Made by a program: the position numbers and the translations under genes. Below, piece after piece: positions 1 through 5,685 of a stretch of 5,685 nt of DNA. The notes under the pieces are model-generated. The model was not told the DNA's origin. It did not search any database and was given only the letters and a program-made list of their open reading frames with translations. The DNA is taken from the NCBI GenBank assembly GCA_021162225.1, contig JAGGZB010000117.1, forward strand, positions 1 to 5,685, given 5' to 3'. Every line of letters starts with the position of its first letter. The first letter of the stretch is position 1. This DNA comes from Candidatus Bathyarchaeota archaeon (GTDB lineage Archaea > Thermoproteota > Bathyarchaeia > Bathyarchaeales > DTEX01).

Positions 1-86
1 ATACTCCGTATCTTAAATCTTTAACTGAGATAAACAGATCCCTTTAGCATTCATGTGACGGAATAGAATAGGTAGCTTTGCCTTTT
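1..86. other. Non-coding edge downstream of the nitroreductase gene
   Basis: This AT-rich stretch follows the TAG stop of the minus-strand nitroreductase gene. I see no supported coding frame, tRNA-like fold or strong hairpin. Read on the minus strand it has only short pyrimidine patches (around 65-76) and no clear U-tract terminator. The AT-rich segment at about 10-25 could be a TATA-like element for a gene beyond the window edge, but nothing confirms this. Confidence 0.4.
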
Positions 87-608
87 CTAGAAAGACTCGT
101 AACGAACAATTTCATTGAGAGAACGCTTAAAAACTGCTCTAGGCTTTACCGCTGGGCGACCTATCGGGATGATTGCTACGGGCCTCACCCCAGCTGGGAT
201 ATTCAATACATGTCTGACAGCATCTTCGTTAAATGCTCCGACCCAGCATGCTCCCAGTCCCAAGGCATGGGCTGCGAGAAGGAGGTTCTGAATTGCCGCC
301 GCTGTATCTTGTATACAATAGAGATCACTTCCGCGTCTCCCATAGACTCTTCCTGATCTTTCCTGATCGGCACAGACAACGATAACTACTGGAGCCTCCT
401 CTATGAACAGCTGATTTAAGGCCGCTTCGCTTAGCCTTCTCTTTCTCTTCGGATCCCTAACAATGACAAACATCCATGGCTGAATATTCCCGGCGGAGGG
501 GGCCCATCTCGCTGCATCGAGGATCTTCTCGATCTCTTCATCCGAAACTTCTTCTTCTGTAAAAGCACGTATACTTCTCCTAGTCTTGATAGCTTCAAAA
601 ACGTCCAA
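87..608 (-). CDS. FMN-dependent nitroreductase family protein
   Basis: This encodes a predicted 173-residue cytoplasmic flavoprotein of the nitroreductase superfamily, which usually binds FMN as a homodimer and moves electrons from NAD(P)H to varied acceptors. The N-terminus (DVFEAIKTRRSIRAF, residues 2-16) is the classic phosphate/FMN-binding start, with R10, R11, S12 and R14. The WAPSAGNIQPW segment (35-45) is the second family hallmark. Residues 105-125 form the helix and Gly-rich stretch before the FMN site, and IIPIGRP (146-152) is the usual C-terminal motif. Length is normal for the small subgroup. I chose TTG at 608 because GGTG (616-619) lies 7 bases upstream and the protein then begins exactly where the family does. 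An upstream TTG at 684-686 would add 26 basic residues untypical of the family. The gene lies 74 bases after the aldo/keto reductase gene on the same strand. The physiological substrate cannot be read from the sequence. Confidence 0.9.
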   Translation of the reverse strand: MDVFEAIKTRRSIRAFTEEEVSDEEIEKILDAARWAPSAGNIQPWMFVIVRDPKRKRRLSEAALNQLFIEEAPVVIVVCADQERSGRVYGRRGSDLYCIQDTAAAIQNLLLAAHALGLGACWVGAFNEDAVRHVLNIPAGVRPVAIIPIGRPAVKPRAVFKRSLNEIVRYESF

Positions 609-615
609 AGATAAG

Positions 616-619
616 CACC
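616..619 (-). promoter_or_regulatory. GGTG ribosome binding site deciding a TTG start
   Basis: GGTG on the minus strand matches part of the archaeal anti-Shine-Dalgarno (complement of GGAGGTGA). It ends 7 bases before the TTG at 608. It supports the short form of the nitroreductase, whose N-terminus matches the family, over the longer form from TTG 686. Confidence 0.6.
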
Positions 620-628
620 AATAAAATC

Positions 629-647
629 TTAAGGACTGAATCCTTAA
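629..647 (-). repeat. Inverted repeat over the nitroreductase promoter (possible operator)
   Basis: The perfect 7-base arms TTAAGGA and TCCTTAA are separated by 5 bases. The repeat overlaps the TATA-like element and reaches to about 8 bases before the predicted transcription start, where a bound repressor would block TBP or polymerase. In minus-strand RNA the same arms would form a hairpin followed by GATTTTATT, so a weak terminator or attenuator between the two genes is an alternative. Inverted repeats of this size do occur by chance in several kilobases; the position is what makes this one notable. Confidence 0.45.
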
Positions 648-656
648 ATTTTTTCG
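643..656 (-). promoter_or_regulatory. Predicted TATA/BRE promoter of the nitroreductase gene
   Basis: On the minus strand CGAAAA (BRE-like, 656-651) is followed by AATTTAAG (TATA-like, 650-643). With the usual archaeal distance of about 25 bases, transcription would start near 620-622, giving a leader of about 12-14 bases that just includes the GGTG site. The spacing is self-consistent, but this is a sequence-based prediction. Read-through from the upstream aldo/keto reductase gene is also possible. Confidence 0.5.
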
Positions 657-682
657 GCTTCCTCGACGGTAATAATCCCGGT

Positions 683-1813
683 TCAACTTGTCTCTTTCAA
701 TATTCTCCTGAAGAAAGCAGAGATCTCCTTCAGCCTCTCCGGAATATCAATGCCTGCTGGACATTTTTTAACGCAGCTCCTGCACTCTATGCACTCCTCC
801 GGAGAAACCTTCAACGACTTGTATATCTCGATTCCCATATGCCGCGTCTCCTCCGGGTACCCTCTATAAACGTATAGGGCTCTGAAAACCTCTGGGATCG
901 GAATCTTCTGTGGGCAGACTTCGGTACAGTATCCGCATCTCAGACACTCCTGTCCATACTTGTAAGTTTTCTTCAGCTTGCCGATTTCGCGTATCAGCTC
1001 ATCTTTTTCTTCATCTGTCATCGGAGGCATATCTGCACATTTAGCGTTCTCCTCAACTTCCCATGTGTATCGCATTCCAGGAATAACCGTACTAACCGCT
1101 GGATTAGATATAATGAAACGAAGACAGCCGCGGACAATGGGATCGAACCATTCCCCGCTATGCTTGGAGCGGAGATGCCTCTCTCTTCTCTCCTCGTCAG
1201 AAAGAGGAAGCGTAAGTTTTCCTCCGGAGAGAGGCTTCATCACTATTACTCCAACGCCATGCTTATGAGCTAAGGGAATTATCCCGCTTCCAGTATTCTC
1301 CTCATCCAATGGGTTGTAAAGAACCATTATAGTCTCGAACTCTCCGCACGTGATTGCTTTTTTCATCACATCTAGCGCTCGATGAATAGAGATCCCGATG
1401 TGATCTACTTTACCCTCCTCCTTAGCCTGCTTTGCAGCTTCCAAGGCTCCCCCCGGCGCTGTTACTGCTTTCCAACTCTCTACATCGCTAACGCTGTGAA
1501 GCTGCCACAAATCTATATGATCGGTTCTAAGCTCCCTCAAGCTAGTCTCCAGATCTCTCATCGCTCCCTCATATGTACGTGCGGCGGTTTTAGTTGCGAT
1601 GTAAAATTCATCACGCCTCTTCCTAAGAGCCATGCCTATCTTACGTTCACTATCCCCATAATTCCTAGCGGTGTCAATGAAGTTTATTCCCAAGTCAAGC
1701 GCATGGTTGAGAACCACTGACGCTTGCTTCTCGCTTATCTGAGGGAGCTTTATCGCTCCGAAGCCTATAACAGAAACTTTCAGTCCTGTCTTTCCGAGAT
1801 CTCGGTATTGCAT
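683..1813 (-). CDS. Aldo/keto reductase with C-terminal double [4Fe-4S] domain
   Basis: This encodes a predicted 376-residue cytoplasmic oxidoreductase (COG1453-type). Residues 1 to about 265 form the aldo/keto reductase TIM barrel. The catalytic tetrad is visible as D47 and Y52 (FIDTARNYGDSE), K75 (IATKT) and H106 (WQLHS). NAD(P)H-side elements include VMKPLSGGKL (191-200) and the late SNPAVSTVIPGMR segment (236-248). The tail holds two complete CxxCxxCxxxCP motifs (C290/C293/C296/C300 and C341/C344/C347/C351), expected to bind two [4Fe-4S] clusters and so to link the active site to ferredoxin-like electron transfer (inference). ATG 1813 is chosen because MQYRDLGKTGLKVS is the usual family start; GTG 1825 and ATG 1822 would add only four or three residues. 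The stop TGA precedes the nitroreductase gene, suggesting a redox operon. The substrate is unknown. Confidence 0.93.
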   Translation of the reverse strand: MQYRDLGKTGLKVSVIGFGAIKLPQISEKQASVVLNHALDLGINFIDTARNYGDSERKIGMALRKRRDEFYIATKTAARTYEGAMRDLETSLRELRTDHIDLWQLHSVSDVESWKAVTAPGGALEAAKQAKEEGKVDHIGISIHRALDVMKKAITCGEFETIMVLYNPLDEENTGSGIIPLAHKHGVGVIVMKPLSGGKLTLPLSDEERRERHLRSKHSGEWFDPIVRGCLRFIISNPAVSTVIPGMRYTWEVEENAKCADMPPMTDEEKDELIREIGKLKKTYKYGQECLRCGYCTEVCPQKIPIPEVFRALYVYRGYPEETRHMGIEIYKSLKVSPEECIECRSCVKKCPAGIDIPERLKEISAFFRRILKETS

Positions 1814-1840
1814 GCCACTCATCACTACTTAAATCCACAC

Positions 1841-1855
1841 AATAAAAAGGTTACG
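1841..1855 (-). promoter_or_regulatory. Candidate promoter of the aldo/keto reductase gene
   Basis: On the minus strand CGTAAC (1855-1850, BRE-like position) precedes CTTTTTATT (1849-1841, TATA-like). Transcription would start near 1819-1820, leaving a very short leader before ATG 1813, as is common in archaea. This fits the absence of a good Shine-Dalgarno there. A second AT-rich stretch at 1828-1834 (ATTTAAG) is too close to the start codon to serve easily. Prediction only. Confidence 0.4.
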
Positions 1856-2026
1856 GAACCCGCTCAGGAAAAACATTAACGGTTTTACTAAAATCATTAA
1901 GAATCTTGATAGCAAGAGAAGTCTCTCAGCGGAAGATACAAACGTTGGAATATTAGGCTTCTGAGCGACCACAAAAGAAAAAATAATGCTTGCAGCTTCA
2001 ATCTTCTAACCACATTACTAAGAACT

Positions 2027-2037
2027 CTGAGACTCAG
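2027..2037. repeat. 11-bp palindrome CTGAGACTCAG (possible operator)
   Basis: The perfect arms CTGAG and CTCAG surround a single A. It lies about 20-35 bases upstream of the AT-rich promoter candidates of the transporter operon, a position suited to an activator or repressor. The same half-site recurs elsewhere in the spacer. No regulator gene is visible in the window, so the role is inferred from position only. Confidence 0.35.
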
Positions 2038-2049
2038 CAGGCATCGCTT

Positions 2050-2080
2050 TAGATAAACATATATTTCTTCGCTTATAGAA
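2050..2080 (+). promoter_or_regulatory. Candidate promoter region of the ABC transporter operon
   Basis: Two TATA-like elements are seen: AACATATATTT (around 2057-2067), preceded by the A-rich GATAA, and CTTATAGAAA (around 2071-2080). They would place transcription starts near 2087 and 2101, giving leaders of about 30-50 bases that include the ribosome site at 2123. I cannot choose between them from sequence alone. Confidence 0.4.
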
Positions 2081-2122
2081 AAAAGGAGAAGACTGGCTTT
2101 AGATGTGAATGTAACCGTAACT

Positions 2123-2128
2123 GAGGGG
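2123..2128 (+). promoter_or_regulatory. Ribosome binding site that decides the ATG 2134 start
   Basis: GAGGGG lies 5 bases upstream of ATG 2134. A possible GTG start at 2128 overlaps this site and would have no site of its own, so ATG 2134 is preferred. Confidence 0.6.
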
Positions 2129-2133
2129 TGCAG

Positions 2134-3264
2134 ATGCTCTTCATAAAGCGTGGCTACCTGCTGCTACTCACGGGAACATTAATAGGTTTCTTATGCTTCT
2201 CGGCGATCTCCATGCTTTACTCAGGAACTAGACAGCCTCAGAAAATAGGCGAGATGCCGAGCAGGATCGAAATAGACTTCCTGTACACGAGCGAGAAACA
2301 GGGATGGATCAAAGAGGTAACTCCGAAATTCGAAGAGTGGTTTAAGCAGAGATTTGGGATAGAGATTCATGTCAATCAGATAGTAACGGGATCGCATGAC
2401 ACCGTCAATCGCATACTTGACGGAAGCACGAGACCGACTATCTGGAGCCCAGCCTCAAGCATATGGATACCATACTTAAATGTGAAGTGGCGCAATATAA
2501 CGGGTAGCAACTACGATATCGCGGTTGAATGGACCCCCCTAGTTCTATCACCTCTAGTGCTTGCCGGGTGGAGATCAATCTCTGAACGTTACCAAGTGAA
2601 AGGATTCATAGATCTCTACAGGCTGATTCAGGAAGGAGTTGACTTTAAATATGGACATCCCGATCCCCTCTTGAGCAATGGAGGAACCATGACCATCATT
2701 CTCGAGTTCGCTGAAGCGGCTGGAAAGCGACCGGAGGATCTGACAATTGAGGATCTAAAGAATGAGACTGTCATACAGATAGTTAAGGCAATCGAGTCTA
2801 GGGCTGTTTATTATGGGAAGAGCACAGGTTTCTTTGGCGCATACGCCGCTGAGAGAGGCCCAGATGAGATTCATTTCTTCGGAATATATGAGAGCGTGGT
2901 TCTTGAGAACTCATTGAAGGCTCTTAAAAAGTGGAATGATTCCATAGTTGCTATATATCCCGAAATGGGGACGCTAATGGCCGATCACCCCTTCGTAATC
3001 CTGAATGGAAGCTGGGTGACTCCATGGCAGAGATTTGCGGCTGGGCAATACCTCTTCTTCCTACTTTTACCTGAGAACCAAGAATTAGCTGAGAAGCACG
3101 GTTTCAGACCAGCAATCTCGAGTGTACCCTTAGATAAAGAGATATTCAGTCAATCAAACGGCGTAAAGTACGAGATAGATGTGCCTATTTTGAAGCCTCC
3201 GAAGGGAGAAGTTATGGAGGCCATCTTTAAAGCTTGGGTTCGCGTAAGGAATACAGGGCTATAG
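2134..3264 (+). CDS. Membrane-anchored ABC solute-binding protein, substrate unknown
   Basis: This encodes a 376-residue extracytoplasmic solute receptor for the permease and ATPase that follow. Residues about 8-29 are one hydrophobic segment after a KR start, a signal anchor; C21 lies inside it but without a clean lipobox. The rest fits a type II periplasmic-binding fold (SBP_bac_11-like). Recognisable segments are IWSPASSIWIPYL (103-115), PDPLLSNGGTM (176-186), YYGKSTGFF (226-234), IYESVVLEN (251-259), VAIYPEMGTLMADHPF (272-287) and GFRPA (323-327). From memory, this order matches the binding domain of bacterial proteins that continue into a VWA domain; here no VWA follows and the protein ends after AIFKAWVRVRN. 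The ligand class cannot be assigned; the fused permease fits the iron/sulfate/molybdate/thiamine-like group. The TAG stop abuts the permease ribosome site. Confidence 0.82.
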   Translation: MLFIKRGYLLLLTGTLIGFLCFSAISMLYSGTRQPQKIGEMPSRIEIDFLYTSEKQGWIKEVTPKFEEWFKQRFGIEIHVNQIVTGSHDTVNRILDGSTRPTIWSPASSIWIPYLNVKWRNITGSNYDIAVEWTPLVLSPLVLAGWRSISERYQVKGFIDLYRLIQEGVDFKYGHPDPLLSNGGTMTIILEFAEAAGKRPEDLTIEDLKNETVIQIVKAIESRAVYYGKSTGFFGAYAAERGPDEIHFFGIYESVVLENSLKALKKWNDSIVAIYPEMGTLMADHPFVILNGSWVTPWQRFAAGQYLFFLLLPENQELAEKHGFRPAISSVPLDKEIFSQSNGVKYEIDVPILKPPKGEVMEAIFKAWVRVRNTGL

Positions 3265-3267
3265 GAG
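3264..3267 (+). promoter_or_regulatory. GGAG ribosome site of the permease gene
   Basis: GGAG begins on the last base of the upstream TAG stop and lies 8 bases before ATG 3276. It supports ATG 3276 over the in-frame TTG at 3234, which would overlap the end of the binding-protein gene and add 14 unneeded residues. Confidence 0.55.
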
Positions 3268-3275
3268 AAGAGCGG

Positions 3276-4973
3276 ATGACTCGGAAAATCATCAATATCG
3301 ATCTCTCTAGGATAGTTGTTTCATGTACCCTTATTGCTTTCTCGATCTTCGTTGTTCTCCCATCATTCTATTTAATCTCATACGTCTTTTTGAGATGGGA
3401 TGAAGTTTGGTATGAGGTCTTTGCAAATCCGATTATTGGAGATGAAAATTGGAGGCAAATCATTAAGATCCTTCTATTCTCGTTCAGGCTATCTCTATCA
3501 ACTGTTGCTTTTGACCTTGCCTTCGGAATTCCGCTGGCCTACGTACTCGCAAGAAAAAAGTTTCCTGGAAAGAGCCTTCTAGAGGATCTCGTAACTCTTC
3601 CGTTAGTGATTCCCACCTCGGGCTTCGGCTTCGCGACGCTAATAACGTGGACATCCTCATCTGGTCTAGGCGGGCTATTTGGATCCACCGGGCTTATATC
3701 AATGAATGCGGCTATTCCGCTTATTAATGTTCCATTTGTCCTTTTCATTGTTCATGTCGCCTTGACTTTTCCCTACGTTGTTCGAACCGTAGAGACAAAG
3801 ATCCAATCAATAGAGGAAACATATGAGATAGCCTCTAGAACTCTTGGAGCGAGTTCCTTAACAACTTTTAGAAGGATTCTTCTCCCACTTTCAATGCCCG
3901 GAATCTTCTCCGGAGCTGTCCTAGCTTTTGCGCGTTCACTGGGAGAGACAGGTGCAACCCTCATAGTTTCCGGGGTAAACACAACTGCTTCAATAGCAAT
4001 TGTTAGATGGGCTTCCGAATTTAAACTCTCTACAGCAGCGTTCATGGGAAGCCTTCTCGTTTTAATAGCCTGGATGATGATTCTGCCTGCTGAAATCTAC
4101 ATTAGCAAGCGCCGGCGTTTCTCGAGGAGGCAGCTCCGCATTCCAATAAGCCTTTCGATGAAGATCGTAAGGTTTGAGAGATTTCTTTCTAGGAAATTCT
4201 CCATAGTGAAGGATGTGGTCCCATTGATTATCGTAGTGACCATTGTAGTAATTCCGATAGTGGTTGTCATAAGCTCCGTCACACTGTACTGGTCAGCGGA
4301 TCCTTACACGGGAAGGATTGAAGGAGGAGTTGTCTATCAACTTTTTGGACCGTCACGCTACTTCAGCTTGATCCTCAATGCAACCTTAACCTCTGTGATT
4401 GTTGCCTTCATCTCAACTTACATCGCTATGTGTATATCGATTCCTCTTTCCTTCATAATCGAGAGGAGAAGATATGGCCGCATACTCAGAACGATGCTTA
4501 AGGTTCCAATGATCATTCCAACATCGTCTCTAGGTCTTTCAGTCTTGCTTCTCTGGGGCCCCTCCGGGCTTAGCCTCGTCTATTCTGGAATATGGATGAT
4601 AATCCTCACGCATATAGTCTTCTCCGTTCCGGTTATTGTTGAGTCGATCATAGCGGCATATGAGGGCTCTGGAGTGCAGATGTACGAGGAAACAGCTCGA
4701 ACACTAGGCGCAAATGCATATAGTGCCATCGAAGCTGTTTCGTTACCACTTATAAAGGGAGGAATCTTAACGGGCTTCATACTTTCGTTCACACACTCAC
4801 TGGGAGAGACAGGTGCAACCCTCATAGTAATGGGGAGAGATGCAACTATTCCGGTCTTAGTCGTGAATATGGTTGAAGCACTGGCGATACCAGCAGCTCT
4901 CTTCACTTCAACATACCTACTAATCCTCTCATTGATCATGCTTGTGATAATCAGAATTCTCACTCGGAGGTGA
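3276..4973 (+). CDS. Fused two-domain ABC transporter permease
   Basis: This encodes a 565-residue integral membrane protein formed by two BPD_transp_1 domains in one chain, so one polypeptide supplies the whole channel. I estimate about 12 membrane segments: about 12-38, 65-92, 103-125, 146-168, 207-222 and 252-276 in the first half; about 314-338, 366-395, 404-428, 434-460, 495-512 and 540-562 in the second. Each half has an EAA loop that docks on the ATPase: around 180-206 (G191, P204) and 470-493 (G478, P491). A basic cytoplasmic linker (about 278-312) joins the halves. SLGETGATLIV occurs in both halves (221-231 and 508-518), where CysT/ModB/ThiP-type permeases usually have GEFGA. Such fused permeases are known in the iron (FbpB) and thiamine (ThiP) families, but the transported solute is not evident. 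It follows its binding protein by 11 bases. Confidence 0.92.
   Translation: MTRKIINIDLSRIVVSCTLIAFSIFVVLPSFYLISYVFLRWDEVWYEVFANPIIGDENWRQIIKILLFSFRLSLSTVAFDLAFGIPLAYVLARKKFPGKSLLEDLVTLPLVIPTSGFGFATLITWTSSSGLGGLFGSTGLISMNAAIPLINVPFVLFIVHVALTFPYVVRTVETKIQSIEETYEIASRTLGASSLTTFRRILLPLSMPGIFSGAVLAFARSLGETGATLIVSGVNTTASIAIVRWASEFKLSTAAFMGSLLVLIAWMMILPAEIYISKRRRFSRRQLRIPISLSMKIVRFERFLSRKFSIVKDVVPLIIVVTIVVIPIVVVISSVTLYWSADPYTGRIEGGVVYQLFGPSRYFSLILNATLTSVIVAFISTYIAMCISIPLSFIIERRRYGRILRTMLKVPMIIPTSSLGLSVLLLWGPSGLSLVYSGIWMIILTHIVFSVPVIVESIIAAYEGSGVQMYEETARTLGANAYSAIEAVSLPLIKGGILTGFILSFTHSLGETGATLIVMGRDATIPVLVVNMVEALAIPAALFTSTYLLILSLIMLVIIRILTRR
3936..3967 (+). repeat. Direct repeat copy 1 inside the permease gene
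   Basis: These 32 bases are identical to 4797-4828. The copies lie 861 bases apart (287 codons, in frame) and encode SLGETGATLI plus the start of the next Val codon in the first permease half. The flanking bases differ at once on both sides. Confidence 0.9.
4797..4828 (+). repeat. Direct repeat copy 2 inside the permease gene
   Basis: This is the second perfect copy of the 32-base stretch at 3936-3967, at the equivalent position of the second permease half. All ten complete codons are the same, including freely variable third positions. Confidence 0.9.
4966..4973 (+). promoter_or_regulatory. Full archaeal Shine-Dalgarno overlapping the permease stop
   Basis: GGAGGTGA is a full match to the archaeal 16S 3' end complement. 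It is made from the last bases of the Arg-Arg codons and the TGA stop of the permease gene, and it ends 2 bases before ATG 4976. This suggests strong translation of the ATPase, coupled to termination of the permease. Confidence 0.8.
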
Positions 4974-4975
4974 CT

Positions 4976-5685
4976 ATGTTGCCCCTAATCGAGCTCGTTA
5001 ACGTGACCAAGAGATTTGGTAAGATCGTTGCCCTGAATCGCATAAACCTTTCAGTTGAGAATGGAGAGTATCTCTGCATCCTCGGACCGACGGGAGCAGG
5101 TAAGACGACACTTCTACGTTTGATCGCTGGACTTTTAGAGCCGGATGAAGGCGAAATATACATCGGTGGGAGAAAAGTAAACCGCGTTCCTCCCGAAAAG
5201 CGAAATGCCGTTTATATGTTCCAGAACTACGCCCTTTTCCCGCATATGAACGTCTGGGAGAACGTTTCATTCGGTCCAACTATAAGGGAATGGGAGCCGA
5301 GGAGGATAAATGACGTTACATCTGAAATCTTAGAGATGGTTAGGCTTGGAGAAAGAAAGGATGCCTATCCACATGAGCTAAGCGGAGGGATGCAACAGAG
5401 GGTGGCGCTTGCGAGAGGAATAGCTGCAGGAGCTAAAATATTACTGTTAGATGAGCCGTTCGGCGCATTGGATGCAAGGCTTAGGGTTAATCTTCGAACG
5501 CAGCTGAGAAGCCTTGTTAAGGATCAAGGGTTAACAGCAATTCACGTCACGCATGATCAGGAGGAAGCCTTGATGGTAGCTGATAGAATAGCCATCCTTC
5601 GCGAGGGAAGAATAGAACAGGTAGGATCTCCACAAGAAATCTACACCAATCCAAAGTCAATATTTGTTATGAGCTTCGTTGGAGG
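4976..5685 (+). CDS. ABC transporter ATP-binding protein (partial, C-terminus outside window)
   Basis: This is the ATPase of the importer; 236 complete residues are visible and the frame stays open to the window end. All motifs are intact: Walker A GPTGAGKTT (37-45, K43), Q-loop Q83 in MFQNYALFPH, signature LSGGMQQR (135-142), Walker B ILLLDEP (155-161, D159 and E160), D-loop ALDARLR (164-170) and H-loop H193 in THDQEEAL. The sequence style is that of the CysA/FbpC/PotA/ModC group (COG3842/3839), whose members usually continue into a C-terminal TOBE regulatory domain; that part lies past the edge. A homodimer would power the fused permease by docking on its two EAA loops. ATG 4976 is well supported by the adjacent Shine-Dalgarno and by the usual family start (IELVNVTKRFG, 5-15). 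The specific substrate cannot be judged from an ATPase. Confidence 0.95.
   Translation, partial: MLPLIELVNVTKRFGKIVALNRINLSVENGEYLCILGPTGAGKTTLLRLIAGLLEPDEGEIYIGGRKVNRVPPEKRNAVYMFQNYALFPHMNVWENVSFGPTIREWEPRRINDVTSEILEMVRLGERKDAYPHELSGGMQQRVALARGIAAGAKILLLDEPFGALDARLRVNLRTQLRSLVKDQGLTAIHVTHDQEEALMVADRIAILREGRIEQVGSPQEIYTNPKSIFVMSFVG

Larger units (their letters stand above)
1814..2133. other. Divergent intergenic region
   Basis: This is about 320 non-coding bases between the minus-strand redox genes and the plus-strand transporter operon. It holds one promoter candidate per side and several CTCAG/CTGAG pentamers (1863, 1925, 1961, 2027, 2033 and 2121). I see no convincing ORF with a ribosome site, no tRNA, and no complete C/D-box RNA. 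A long AT-rich middle (about 1869-1910 and 1970-1988) is unexplained. Confidence 0.6.

Noticed and set aside
78..356. Plus-strand Cys-rich open frame resembling a small metal-binding protein
   Set aside because: It lies wholly antisense to the nitroreductase gene, has no ribosome site, and its Cys pattern matches no known domain order.
978..1720. Plus-strand open frames opposite the aldo/keto reductase
   Set aside because: They are antisense to a gene with all catalytic residues and both Fe-S motifs intact, and their products look like random composition.
1794..1805. 12-bp palindrome CCGAGATCTCGG
   Set aside because: It lies within the reductase coding sequence, and one or two such palindromes are expected by chance in a window of this size.
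1780..1825. GTGATGA (C box) and CTGA (D box) 46 bases apart on the minus strand, resembling a C/D-box guide RNA
   Set aside because: No internal D' and C' boxes are present, and the stretch is the start of the aldo/keto reductase coding region.
1898..1910. Imperfect inverted repeat TTAAGAATCTTGA resembling the 629-647 repeat
   Set aside because: One arm is mismatched and the spacer differs (1 against 5 bases), so it is not convincing as the same operator.
3539..4963. Minus-strand open frames opposite the permease, two of which share TMRVAPVSPSE
   Set aside because: The shared peptide is only the reverse reading of the 32-bp direct repeat; the permease on the other strand is clearly the real gene.
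4960..5279. Minus-strand open frames opposite the ATPase
   Set aside because: The plus strand here encodes Walker A and the Q-loop of an obvious ABC ATPase.

Overview
The window looks archaeal, most likely from a thermophilic member of the Thermoproteota or Bathyarchaeia. The evidence is heavy use of AGA/AGG (Arg) and ATA (Ile) codons, archaeal Shine-Dalgarno sites (a full GGAGGTGA before the last gene), a TTG start with a GGTG site, and AT-rich TATA/BRE-like elements rather than bacterial -35/-10 pairs. This is inferred from sequence style; no rRNA or marker gene is present, so the lineage is not proven.

Left part, minus strand (87-1813): a two-gene redox unit. A 376-residue aldo/keto reductase carrying a C-terminal double [4Fe-4S] ferredoxin-like module is followed, 74 bases later, by a 173-residue FMN nitroreductase-family protein. 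The gap holds a well-spaced TATA/BRE-like element overlapped by a 7-bp-arm inverted repeat, so the nitroreductase may have its own regulated promoter.

Middle (1814-2133): a non-coding divergent spacer of about 320 bases. It contains a promoter candidate for each side and six copies of the pentamer CTCAG/CTGAG, two of them forming an 11-bp palindrome.

Right part, plus strand (2134-5685): a tightly packed ABC importer operon. It encodes a membrane-anchored solute-binding protein, a two-domain fused permease (565 residues, two EAA loops) and an ATPase cut off by the window end. The gaps are 11 and 2 bases, and the permease stop codon lies inside the ATPase ribosome binding site. The binding protein should capture an unknown solute outside the membrane, the fused permease forms the whole channel, and two copies of the ATPase drive it. 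The binding protein resembles the substrate-binding half of bacterial proteins that carry a C-terminal VWA domain (from memory), and its substrate is not identifiable here. The two permease halves share a 32-bp perfect in-frame direct repeat, which suggests conversion between the halves.

I found no RNA gene, mobile element or CRISPR array. The most interesting points are the uncharacterised importer with its unusual binding protein, the internal 32-bp repeat, and the possible operators.
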